Part shown: piece after piece, positions 14,640-20,818 of the stretch
Position numbering within the stretch: position 1 is the stretch's first letter
Layout: every line of letters starts with the position of its first letter
IMG/VR virus record: IMGVR_UViG_3300002518_000129
Location: 1-20,818 of that record
Strand: one strand, 5' to 3'
Length of the DNA stretch: 20,818 bases
Source of the DNA: a virus
Translations under genes and position numbers: made by a program
Notes under the pieces: model-generated
Database searches by the model: none
Told to the model about the DNA's origin: nothing
The model's input: only the letters and a program-made list of their open reading frames with translations

Positions 14640-15405
14640 AGTCGATAGTTTTTTGCAACTCGACATTTTGTTGCTGCGCCTCTTTCCTATACAAATCTAG
14701 ATAATCTTCTATTTCATAAAAAGTGCAGTTTAATACAAAATTTATATCAGAAAATCGCTTACTTAATAAAAATAAATATTCTCTATAATTTTGTTCACTC
14801 ACACAATCAAACAGATTACTAACAAATAGCGATGAATTAAAATCTGTAAGGTCTATTTTATCTTTAGTGCCGAAAAGAGAAAATGTAAGATGGTCTGCGT
14901 GTTTATCGATAAACGACGTAATTACAGATAAACACGATGGGGGTAAATTTGATATAACATTATTGAACTCCTCATCAGATAATAAATCTAAATCAATAAT
15001 TGAATCATCTAATTTTATCTGCCTCAACACACTAAGCATTGTATTAGAATCAACACAAAATCTTGAAGGGTAGTCAAATACAAATTCGAAACTATCATGC
15101 TTTATAGTAGTTTTAATATCTGCTAACTGGGAAAAAGATTCTAAAATATACTCTATATCAACATTAACGGATTTGTTATTTCGTTGTACAGATATAGAAG
15201 AATCAATACACTCACTCCTAAGTAGCATTAATGATATAAATTTTTCAACAGCATTTAACCTAGGCGTTTGTATAAACCCTTCTAAGAACTTAATCTTACT
15301 ACTTAGCGAATTCTTTAGCCAATGAAGTTCGTTTATATGTTTAAACTTGAAAACATTTAACTGTACCTTCTTTTTATTAAAAGGTATTTCAACTTCAACG
15401 AGCAT
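14638..15405 (-). CDS. Second hub/tail assembly chaperone-like protein
   Basis: A 255-residue, acidic, helical protein without motifs I can name with certainty. Its opening (VEIPFNKKKVQLNVFKFKHINEL) and its end (FYEIEDYLDLYRKEAQQQN, about 231-249), where a short 'YxEIxxxLxLYRKEA' helix closes the chain, are patterns seen in gp26/gp28-type and other tail chaperones of T4-like phages. It lies directly after the gp54-like tube gene and before a second chaperone-like gene, so a role in folding or delivering the tape measure or hub is likely by position. The upstream TATATAAAATGT is only a degenerate match to the late octamer. Confidence 0.45.
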   Translation of the reverse strand: MLVEVEIPFNKKKVQLNVFKFKHINELHWLKNSLSSKIKFLEGFIQTPRLNAVEKFISLMLLRSECIDSSISVQRNNKSVNVDIEYILESFSQLADIKTTIKHDSFEFVFDYPSRFCVDSNTMLSVLRQIKLDDSIIDLDLLSDEEFNNVISNLPPSCLSVITSFIDKHADHLTFSLFGTKDKIDLTDFNSSLFVSNLFDCVSEQNYREYLFLLSKRFSDINFVLNCTFYEIEDYLDLYRKEAQQQNVELQKTID

Positions 15406-15410
15406 ACATT

Positions 15411-16019
15411 TTATATAGGGGCGTAATTCTTAAATGCAAAAGTTACGCTTTTTTCAAGAAATGTTTCATTATCGTAATCAATTGTATACCCTTCAACGTT
15501 AGTAGGGAATACATCTGTAAAGTTATATCCTTTACGTATTTCCCCTTTATGGTTATATTGCCTTAAAACTACATTAGGACAAAGCAAACCTCTATTAAGC
15601 AAACCATCAATACCAACTGCTATCATCCACGGTCTAAAGAAATTATGCTCTAAGTCATCATCTGTATCAAAAATATTTACAGCTAACGTCCTAGTTAAAA
15701 ATCCTTGCCGGCGATTAACACCATAAGCAGGTAAAAAGCCGCCTAAGTTTATATCTGCACCTGCTTCTAAAAATTCTGTCGTCTCGCCCGGAACTGCGAC
15801 TTCACGGGCGACTAACGTATTGCCATTTGATACAAACTCTTCAGGTATGTTTTTTACTCTCCAGCTTTCACCAGCCTTTTCTAATGCTTGGTCGACTTGA
15901 CCTCTCACAGAACCAGCATTAGAAAATTCTATCTTCCAAAGAGTAGGAAGCGAGAGGTAATATCTTGAGGGTCCTCCAACGCTATAGTTGCTAAGAAAAT
16001 CGTATACTTCACCAGCCAT
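15411..16019 (-). CDS. Tail-tube-fold protein, probable tube initiator (gp54-like)
   Basis: A 202-residue protein with the tail-tube fold pattern: LWKIEFSN near the start, VAREVAVPGETTEF (about 73-86), RTLAVNIFDTDDDLEHNFFRPW (110-131) and a C-terminal YNFTDVFPTNVEGYTIDYDN followed by EKSVTFAFKNY. The 'V-P-G', 'I-x-x-x-D' and 'F-P-x-x-x-x-x-x-x-D-Y-D' landmarks are shared with gp19 and gp54. It is larger than the adjacent gp19 and comes right after it, so I read it as the baseplate-proximal initiator, but it might instead be a second tube or a terminator protein. ATTAAATA ends 6 nt before the ATG. Confidence 0.55.
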   Translation of the reverse strand: MAGEVYDFLSNYSVGGPSRYYLSLPTLWKIEFSNAGSVRGQVDQALEKAGESWRVKNIPEEFVSNGNTLVAREVAVPGETTEFLEAGADINLGGFLPAYGVNRRQGFLTRTLAVNIFDTDDDLEHNFFRPWMIAVGIDGLLNRGLLCPNVVLRQYNHKGEIRKGYNFTDVFPTNVEGYTIDYDNETFLEKSVTFAFKNYAPI

Positions 16020-16025
16020 TAATAT

Positions 16026-16033
16026 TATTTAAT
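16026..16033 (-). promoter_or_regulatory. Late-promoter-like octamer ATTAAATA for the gp54-like gene
   Basis: ATTAAATA, 6 nt before the ATG at 16019, within the 36-bp gap after gp19. Confidence 0.6.
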
Positions 16034-16049
16034 CAGCTATCCGATTAAA
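16028..16049 (-). other. Inverted repeat between gp19 and the gp54-like gene
   Basis: TTTAATC (16028-16034) is the exact reverse complement of GATTAAA (16043-16049), with an 8-nt loop. It overlaps the late octamer. In RNA from the gp19 side it would be a weak, AT-rich 7-bp hairpin before the next gene; it may moderate read-through or protect the gp19 mRNA end. No U-run follows. Confidence 0.35.
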
Positions 16050-16055
16050 CATATA

Positions 16056-16592
16056 CTAACTAAAGTCTCTATAGAAGTGGTAGGCAAATGTAGTAGAGAA
16101 GTTTAATACATCGCCAGTACCATCAGCAATAGAATACTCAATGTCACCAATTTCTCTAATTGATGCACCAACTAGTTCGATGTTTCTAACATCGTTTAAG
16201 TTTTTATCTATTTGTACTAAGTTAATTATTGACTCTTCTCCGGGCATACCATATGCACCGGTGGATGTTTCATTATTAAACACTGCTCTTGAAGCAGCTT
16301 CCATTTTTGTTCGAAGCTCACAATTTTCATCATGATAGAATTCAATTGAATAACCAGCAGCGTTAGCATATGTTGCTCTGCCCGGTACTTGGAACTCTTG
16401 TCCAAAGTAATTAACATTAACGTTGTCAATGTTTCTGCCAGGTAAAGATGCTGTCCTAGCATAAACCAGGTCATCCTCTCCATCAAACCTAATACCTCCT
16501 ATTAAGTCTATTTGCCTTACTCGAAATAGAAAATCTCGAGAAAATTGCTTCGATGCAGCTCTGGTAAAGAAGTTCTGAATAGTTGTTGCCAT
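16056..16592 (-). CDS. 19: Major tail tube protein gp19
   Basis: A 178-residue protein (T4 gp19: 163) that stacks as hexamers to form the inner tube through which DNA passes. Diagnostic are DFLFRVRQIDLIGG (20-33), the A-S-L-P-G-R-x-I-x-x-V-x-V-x-Y-x-G-Q-x-F-x-V-P-G core (TASLPGRNIDNVNVNYFGQE, 47-66, then FQVPG), YSIEFYHDENCELRTKMEA (81-99) and the C-terminal FSTTFAYHFYRDF. It directly follows the sheath gene (24-bp gap), as in T4 (18-19). ATTAAATA ends 5 nt before the ATG. Confidence 0.88.
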   Translation of the reverse strand: MATTIQNFFTRAASKQFSRDFLFRVRQIDLIGGIRFDGEDDLVYARTASLPGRNIDNVNVNYFGQEFQVPGRATYANAAGYSIEFYHDENCELRTKMEAASRAVFNNETSTGAYGMPGEESIINLVQIDKNLNDVRNIELVGASIREIGDIEYSIADGTGDVLNFSTTFAYHFYRDFS

Positions 16593-16597
16593 AATAT

Positions 16598-16605
16598 TAT
16601 TTAAT
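16598..16605 (-). promoter_or_regulatory. Late-promoter-like octamer ATTAAATA for gp19
   Basis: ATTAAATA, 5 nt before the gp19 ATG, in the 24-bp gap after the sheath gene. It would let the abundant tube protein be transcribed independently of the sheath. Confidence 0.65.
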
Positions 16606-16616
16606 TGTTTGATTCA

Positions 16617-19436
16617 TTAACCACCGACTAATTCTTCAAAATTAGCATCTGTTCTAGTAGCGTAGAAGTTAACTAAGATAAACTCTGCGGTCCTTGTCGG
16701 TTTAATGTAGATGTCAACCACTAGCTCGTTAGCATCGATAACCGCTGCAGTGTTGTTTCTCTCATCACACACGATCAAGTAGTCGTATAAGCCTTCATTG
16801 TTCTTAGCCCTTTCAAAGATTGGAGTAAGTGTATTAACTAATCTAGTTCTGGTAAACTCTGTATTTTGTTCAAATACAAAGAACCTAGAAGCTTTCTTAG
16901 TTGGCCTCTCTAGTGATAAGAACAACCTTCTAACATTAATTCTATCAAATGCGCTCGATTTCTTAGAAAGTGTCTTTTGACCAAATATTACTAATCCCTG
17001 TGATGGGAATTGTGCTACTGGGTTAATGTTAGCTTTATAAAGCTCATCTCTTTGCTTTTGATTTGGATTAACTGCAATGTCATTTGCAAATGTTACAAGA
17101 CCTCTAGTGAAACCAGCTGGTGCAAACCATGGGAAGGTTGCTGCATCAGTTCTTGCCATTGTTGCTCCAGCGAAACCAGAGAATGGGGCCCAAACTTGGC
17201 GACCTGAGTAGCTATCATAAACTAATGCCCAGTTACCATATGTAGCTGCATAAGAAGTATTTTCATTTTCAAACTGGTGCCTTATAGGCCAATATATATC
17301 TGTTTGGAAATTCTTATTCTTATCATCAAGAACCTTACCATCAGAACCTTGTACAAAGATCTGACGTAACGGATCAGCAATGAATATGCAATCTCCTCTA
17401 CTTCCACCTAAGTAAGGCGGTGAAACAAACTGTTCAAACTTATTAAAGATAGTAGAGTAGTTATTTCTAAGAGTTAAAGCAGTTCCAGCAACATCACCAG
17501 ATGTTCTTAAGCCGTTAACAGCTGCTGTGATATTATCTGTTGTTGCATATTCATCATAATATGTCTTATTGTCTGCACTAGCAATGGCGTAGATTGTACC
17601 TAAGCCACCCTCAACAACAACGTCAATGTCGTAAATTTCATCATTTCTGATTCCGTCGAGTGCTCTTTCTAACTTATTAGGAATATCGCCTAACTCTTTA
17701 CCAATAGGTGACGATTCAGTATAAGCTCCAAGAGGGTAAAGGCTTTCTGCTTTACCTAATACTGAATCTATGCTAGTGTATAATCCAGCAGCAATTCCTG
17801 TTCTTGCTACTCCAGCAGCGGTAGTTTCTGTAGCTAATTGTGTAGTATATACTCTAACCCGCTTATTTACATCGCCATTAGCATCTAGAGCATTTGTACC
17901 TCTAAGTCTGTTAGAAACATAATCGTTAACTTTTACAACAACATTTCGTGACGAATCATCTCGTGATTCTACGAAGAACGGTTGATCTTGCCCACCGTTA
18001 GGATTGAGCTTTGTTCTATAGTAGTTAATAGATCCAGCAATTCCGTCTTCTAAGACGTAATCTAACTTAAATGCCTCATTTGCGTAAATTGATTTACGTA
18101 ACTTAAATACACCTAAGCTTAAGATGTCATCATCATCTCTACCATCAATCTCAAACTCTGTAAAGTTTTCTATTACTTCAGAGATTGTACCATCAGGACC
18201 AGTTTGGTAATTAGATGACAGTTTAAACACTTGTGTACCAGGAGGTATAATAGTAAACGATGTAGTAGCTGCAGCAGATGCTGTAATTGTCTTTGTTGTT
18301 AAAATATTATTAAAGTTACTACCCGGTGTAGTATTTGTATTATCTGCAAGCCCAACATAATAACCTTCAAATTGGTTATTGACAGTTGAAGTCGACTTGT
18401 TTAAGATAACTGCACCAGCTCCACCAGCGTCAGCGATAGTAGAGAATGAATCTTTATTACCGGCTGTCTTTGACCATGTGAAAGCTGTACCATTTAAACC
18501 GCTAAGGTATTGTGCTTCAGTAAGTTCTAAATGTGTCGGTTCACCTAACACATACACTGCTGAAACTGTATCTAAGTCAGTTGAAATCTGTTGGTTTGAT
18601 TTTGCCGATATACTAAATGTATCACTTGTATCCGTCCATGGCTCAATTACTGAATCTGAAATAGTGCCGTATGTTTGAGCAGCAACTGAGCCGCTAAGCG
18701 CTATTTTCATACTAAGTCCAATGCCCGAGTTTGTAAAGTTATATGTTTCGCCAGAACCTTTATAAGAACCAACAGCAGCAGAAATTTGTTTGTATATAGA
18801 TGCTACAGAGTTACCACCAGTCGCACTTGAACAAAGAGGTATAATGTTAGTAGTACCACCGTTGTTAATGTTAGTAGAAGATCCACTGTAATACACCGTG
18901 CCCTTATGAATCCAGCCAGAACCTTTCGCACTTACACCAAAGACAATGGAGCTTAATACACCACTACTTGATTGAATTCCAATTTCAACACCCGAAAGAG
19001 CGTTTACAGTATCAGTCGCGACGGCTCCAGGAGTTGTCGCCGTCCCAGCAAAATTAAAGTTTAGTTGATAAGCACTTAATTGTCCTAACTCAGCATCACC
19101 AGTAACATTTCGTACTGGGTAAACTAATGCTGAGTATTTAGAACCAAATCCATCACCCGAACCATGACCGTATGGTAATCTAGAAGCATATACATTTGCT
19201 GGTGAATTTAATAGTTCGGAAAGAGTATAATAGAAGTATCTTTCAGATGAGTTCGTGGGAACTCCAAAAATTTGATTCAATTCTTGTTTAGTTGTAATCT
19301 TAAGAACTTCATCAAGGGGCCCTTGTTGAGCAAAGCCAGTAGCATAAACGTTTGTTCCAACGTTTAGGGGGGCTGTAAGTGAAAGATCGGATTCTCTAAT
19401 TTCTACTCCGGGAGAGTTAATCGTACGCTGTGCCAT
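16617..19436 (-). CDS. 18: Contractile tail sheath protein gp18, enlarged
   Basis: A 939-residue sheath protein, much longer than T4 gp18 (659). The N-terminus has the usual SPGVEIRESDLS (8-19) and GTNVYATGFAQQGPLDEV, ending with YFYYTLSELLNSPANVYASR (67-86). The C-terminal sheath domain is clear: SRFFVFEQNTEFTRTRLVN (about 839-857), GLYDYLIVCDERNNT and NELVVDIYIKPTRTAEFILV. Between them, about 115-425 is a Ser/Gly/Thr/Ala-rich region that I cannot match to T4 gp18 and that is probably an inserted, outward-facing domain; the sheath pattern resumes at DGRDDDDILSLGVFKLR (about 430-446). gp18 forms the contracting sleeve around the gp19 tube. GATAAATA ends 5 nt before the ATG. Confidence 0.92.
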   Translation of the reverse strand: MAQRTINSPGVEIRESDLSLTAPLNVGTNVYATGFAQQGPLDEVLKITTKQELNQIFGVPTNSSERYFYYTLSELLNSPANVYASRLPYGHGSGDGFGSKYSALVYPVRNVTGDAELGQLSAYQLNFNFAGTATTPGAVATDTVNALSGVEIGIQSSSGVLSSIVFGVSAKGSGWIHKGTVYYSGSSTNINNGGTTNIIPLCSSATGGNSVASIYKQISAAVGSYKGSGETYNFTNSGIGLSMKIALSGSVAAQTYGTISDSVIEPWTDTSDTFSISAKSNQQISTDLDTVSAVYVLGEPTHLELTEAQYLSGLNGTAFTWSKTAGNKDSFSTIADAGGAGAVILNKSTSTVNNQFEGYYVGLADNTNTTPGSNFNNILTTKTITASAAATTSFTIIPPGTQVFKLSSNYQTGPDGTISEVIENFTEFEIDGRDDDDILSLGVFKLRKSIYANEAFKLDYVLEDGIAGSINYYRTKLNPNGGQDQPFFVESRDDSSRNVVVKVNDYVSNRLRGTNALDANGDVNKRVRVYTTQLATETTAAGVARTGIAAGLYTSIDSVLGKAESLYPLGAYTESSPIGKELGDIPNKLERALDGIRNDEIYDIDVVVEGGLGTIYAIASADNKTYYDEYATTDNITAAVNGLRTSGDVAGTALTLRNNYSTIFNKFEQFVSPPYLGGSRGDCIFIADPLRQIFVQGSDGKVLDDKNKNFQTDIYWPIRHQFENENTSYAATYGNWALVYDSYSGRQVWAPFSGFAGATMARTDAATFPWFAPAGFTRGLVTFANDIAVNPNQKQRDELYKANINPVAQFPSQGLVIFGQKTLSKKSSAFDRINVRRLFLSLERPTKKASRFFVFEQNTEFTRTRLVNTLTPIFERAKNNEGLYDYLIVCDERNNTAAVIDANELVVDIYIKPTRTAEFILVNFYATRTDANFEELVGG

Positions 19437-19441
19437 AAAAT

Positions 19442-19449
19442 TATTTATC
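19442..19449 (-). promoter_or_regulatory. Late-promoter-like octamer GATAAATA for gp18
   Basis: GATAAATA, exactly 5 nt before the sheath ATG, in the 32-bp gap between it and the preceding tube-like gene. One of the best matches in the window. Confidence 0.7.
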
Positions 19450-19468
19450 CATTTTCATACAAATATAT

Positions 19469-20056
19469 TCAAAAATCCATAACTTCAGTGTGTAATTGTG
19501 AATAGACAAAGGTAAAGCCAGAAGAAATTTCATCCGGATTTTGATAATTATAATCTATTGTGTCAATAGTAGTGGGAAATGCTTTTGTATAAGTGAACTT
19601 TATCCTACTATTATTAAATTCATCCTTACCAAAAATAGTTAAATTTGTTTGGTAATCTTTAAAATTTTCATCCGGATCGTTCGAATTTATCTCCCGAGCA
19701 TTATACCTTCCATCATATTGATCATGGAGTAGGTTAAGCCATTGATAAATTACCCAGTAGTTTTTATATTCATTGTCAACATTAAATTTAACACTTACTG
19801 GTGGGTACGAGTTTTTACTATGAGAAGATACATAAAGAGTATTACCTGCATATCTATTTTCTACTGCTGGTACGGTTATTTCAGGGACCGCGGTCCCAAA
19901 AATAGAAAATTGAACTGAGTCACTAACAATTGTAGTATTGCTCTGTTTAAATTTTTTATCAAACTCTTTTAATATAGGCGGTATATCAAAAACAAGCAAG
20001 AACTTATCAGCTCTTGATTTATTGAGCACCGACTGCTGCATGGTGTTGTATGCCAT
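19469..20056 (-). CDS. Additional tail-tube-fold protein between gp17 and gp18
   Basis: A 195-residue protein with the overall pattern of tail tube/initiator proteins: NKSRADKFLLVFDIPPIL (12-29), FGTAVPEITVPAVENRYAGN (52-71), PPVSVKFNVDNEYKNYWVIY (84-103), LTIFGKDEFNNSRIKFTYTK (about 138-157) and a close of AFPTTIDTIDYNYQNPDEIS then FTFVYSQLH. The 'FTYxxAFPTxIDxIDYxY...FTFxY' ending is the gp19/gp54 C-terminal signature. T4 has no gene between 17 and 18, so this is an addition relative to T4. It could be a tube initiator, a terminator or a second tube protein; together with gp19, the gp54-like and gp48-like genes it makes four tube-fold genes. AATAAATA ends 6 nt before the ATG. Confidence 0.6.
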   Translation of the reverse strand: MAYNTMQQSVLNKSRADKFLLVFDIPPILKEFDKKFKQSNTTIVSDSVQFSIFGTAVPEITVPAVENRYAGNTLYVSSHSKNSYPPVSVKFNVDNEYKNYWVIYQWLNLLHDQYDGRYNAREINSNDPDENFKDYQTNLTIFGKDEFNNSRIKFTYTKAFPTTIDTIDYNYQNPDEISSGFTFVYSQLHTEVMDF

Positions 20057-20062
20057 ATAATA

Positions 20063-20070
20063 TATTTATT
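20063..20070 (-). promoter_or_regulatory. Late-promoter-like octamer AATAAATA
   Basis: AATAAATA, 6 nt before the ATG at 20056; the stop codon of the terminase gene (TAA, 20071-20069) overlaps it. Confidence 0.6.
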
Positions 20071-20818
20071 AGTGGCGACGGTAATCTACCGGTTGCCCTG
20101 TCCAATCCTCCGGTGGTTTTTCGCCAATAAGTTGATATCCAAATGCTTCTAGTTCATCTATATCAGCAGTTTGATCTTCACCCATGCCCCAAACTAGAGC
20201 ATTCAGTTCATGAGTATGATCACCAACTATTTCACTGTCTAGGTATATGGATGTTGGTTCTTCAAAATACTGAACGCCGAAATCCATAGGCTCTATAATA
20301 GAAGGCTTACCCATATCATCAACTTCTACTATCTCAAAGAAGCGTTCTGTTATTTCTTTCTCTAATATAAAGAGACTGTATAACATTGCCATCACTCTAT
20401 CATCATGAAACCCAGCTCGAGCCTTCCATGTACCGTTTGGATACCTTACAAAGTTTCTAAGCTCCATGACTGTCTCCTCTTCGTTAATATTAACAACTCT
20501 TACTTCGTTCATAAAGTAGCGCATATTAAGAACGCCTTTATATTTGGTATTAGTATGAGCTATCATCCCTCTCATTACATTACGACGATGAGCGTTAGCG
20601 TTACCATATGAAACGATTTTTTCATACCCCATGTCAACTGCTAGCCTATCCACGACCTGTGCGCCACAATTGTTTCTCTCTATGAGAGCCAGGGGAGACC
20701 CCCAGTTACGCAAAATCTTATATAATCTATTAGTAAACTCCAACGGGGGTATTTTATTGTTTCTATAAACAGCTACCTGCTTAATATCTTTTATATCGGT
20801 AATGTCTAATATCTGAAT
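20069..20818 (-). CDS. 17: Terminase large subunit gp17, C-terminal nuclease part (5' end outside the window)
   Basis: The reading frame is open to the window edge: upstream of the TTG at 20743 it continues IQILDITDIKDIKQVAVYRNN-KIPP, so that TTG is internal and the gene is cut by the window, giving 249 visible codons. The visible part is the RNase H-like headful nuclease of gp17. LALIERNN (about 43-50) carries the second acidic residue (T4 Glu458 position) and FHDDRVMAMLYSL (about 137-149) the third (T4 Asp542 position). The ATPase domain and the first catalytic Asp lie outside. gp17 pumps DNA into the prohead and cuts the concatemer. Its small subunit gp16 appears to be elsewhere and inverted (7264-7707). 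Confidence 0.88.
   Translation of the reverse strand: MQILDITDIKDIKQVAVYRNNKIPPLEFTNRLYKILRNWGSPLALIERNNCGAQVVDRLAVDMGYEKIVSYGNANAHRRNVMRGMIAHTNTKYKGVLNMRYFMNEVRVVNINEEETVMELRNFVRYPNGTWKARAGFHDDRVMAMLYSLFILEKEITERFFEIVEVDDMGKPSIIEPMDFGVQYFEEPTSIYLDSEIVGDHTHELNALVWGMGEDQTADIDELEAFGYQLIGEKPPEDWTGQPVDYRRH

Noticed and set aside
18379-18678. 99-codon plus-strand reading frame
   Set aside because: Antisense to the sheath gene, no octamer or other start signal.
20741-20743. TTG as the start of the terminase fragment
   Set aside because: The frame remains open to the window edge with gp17-like sequence upstream, so this is an internal Leu codon of a truncated gene.

Overview
The window is the tail and baseplate module of a T4-like (contractile-tailed) phage or an integrated or assembled fragment of one. 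The evidence is a set of recognisable T4-type proteins: large terminase gp17 (C-terminal nuclease part only), tail sheath gp18, tail tube gp19, other tail-tube-fold proteins (gp54- and gp48-like), gp26-like hub chaperones, a tape-measure-like protein, gp53, a gp27-like hub, gp25 and gp6, plus the replication genes gp44 (clamp loader) and dUTPase. The DNA is AT-rich and genes are packed with gaps of 0-60 bp. No tRNA, CRISPR array, transposase or integrase was seen. The host is not identifiable. The near absence of Shine-Dalgarno sequences hints at a host, or a phage strategy, that does not depend on them. Divergence from T4 itself suggests a distant ('far-T4' or marine-type) relative; that is inference.

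Layout, in transcription order on the minus strand (high to low coordinates): gp17 C-terminus (20818-20069); an extra tail-tube-fold gene (20056-19469); an enlarged sheath gp18 (19436-16617); tube gp19 (16592-16056); gp54-like tube initiator (16019-15411); two hub-chaperone-like genes (15405-14638, 14626-13865); a tape-measure-like protein with a lysine-rich repeat (13856-11931); gp48-like tube cap (11922-10810); gp53 (10808-10401); hub gp27-like (10401-9022); a cysteine-rich protein (9020-7704). Then a plus-strand gp16-like small terminase (7264-7707) meets the cysteine-rich gene tail to tail. A minus-strand replication island follows (dut, gp44, an 86-residue protein; 7207-5609), then two plus-strand genes of unknown role (4690-5612), and then the baseplate wedge genes gp25, gp6 and a PKD-domain protein (4628-46). 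One more gene starts at position 30 and runs off the window.

The most striking regularity is regulatory. Eleven genes on both strands carry a T4-late-promoter-like octamer (NATAAATA or ATTAAATA), and in ten of them it sits just 5 or 6 nt before the start codon. In T4 this octamer is centred about 10 bp upstream of the transcription start, so these transcripts would begin at or next to the AUG, i.e. be leaderless or almost so. The stop codon of the preceding gene is often embedded in the octamer. The two genes with sigma70-like promoters (dut and the gene at 4690) would likewise have leaders of about 0 and 6 nt. The octamer also marks the plus-strand genes at 5016 and 7264 as late genes.

Functionally, the minus-strand late genes would build the contractile tail: hub and tape measure assembled with chaperones, wedge (gp53, gp25, gp6, PKD protein), tube initiator and cap, tube and sheath, while gp16 and gp17 package DNA. 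The dut-gp44-86-residue cluster belongs to the replication phase and is inserted between two halves of the late module.
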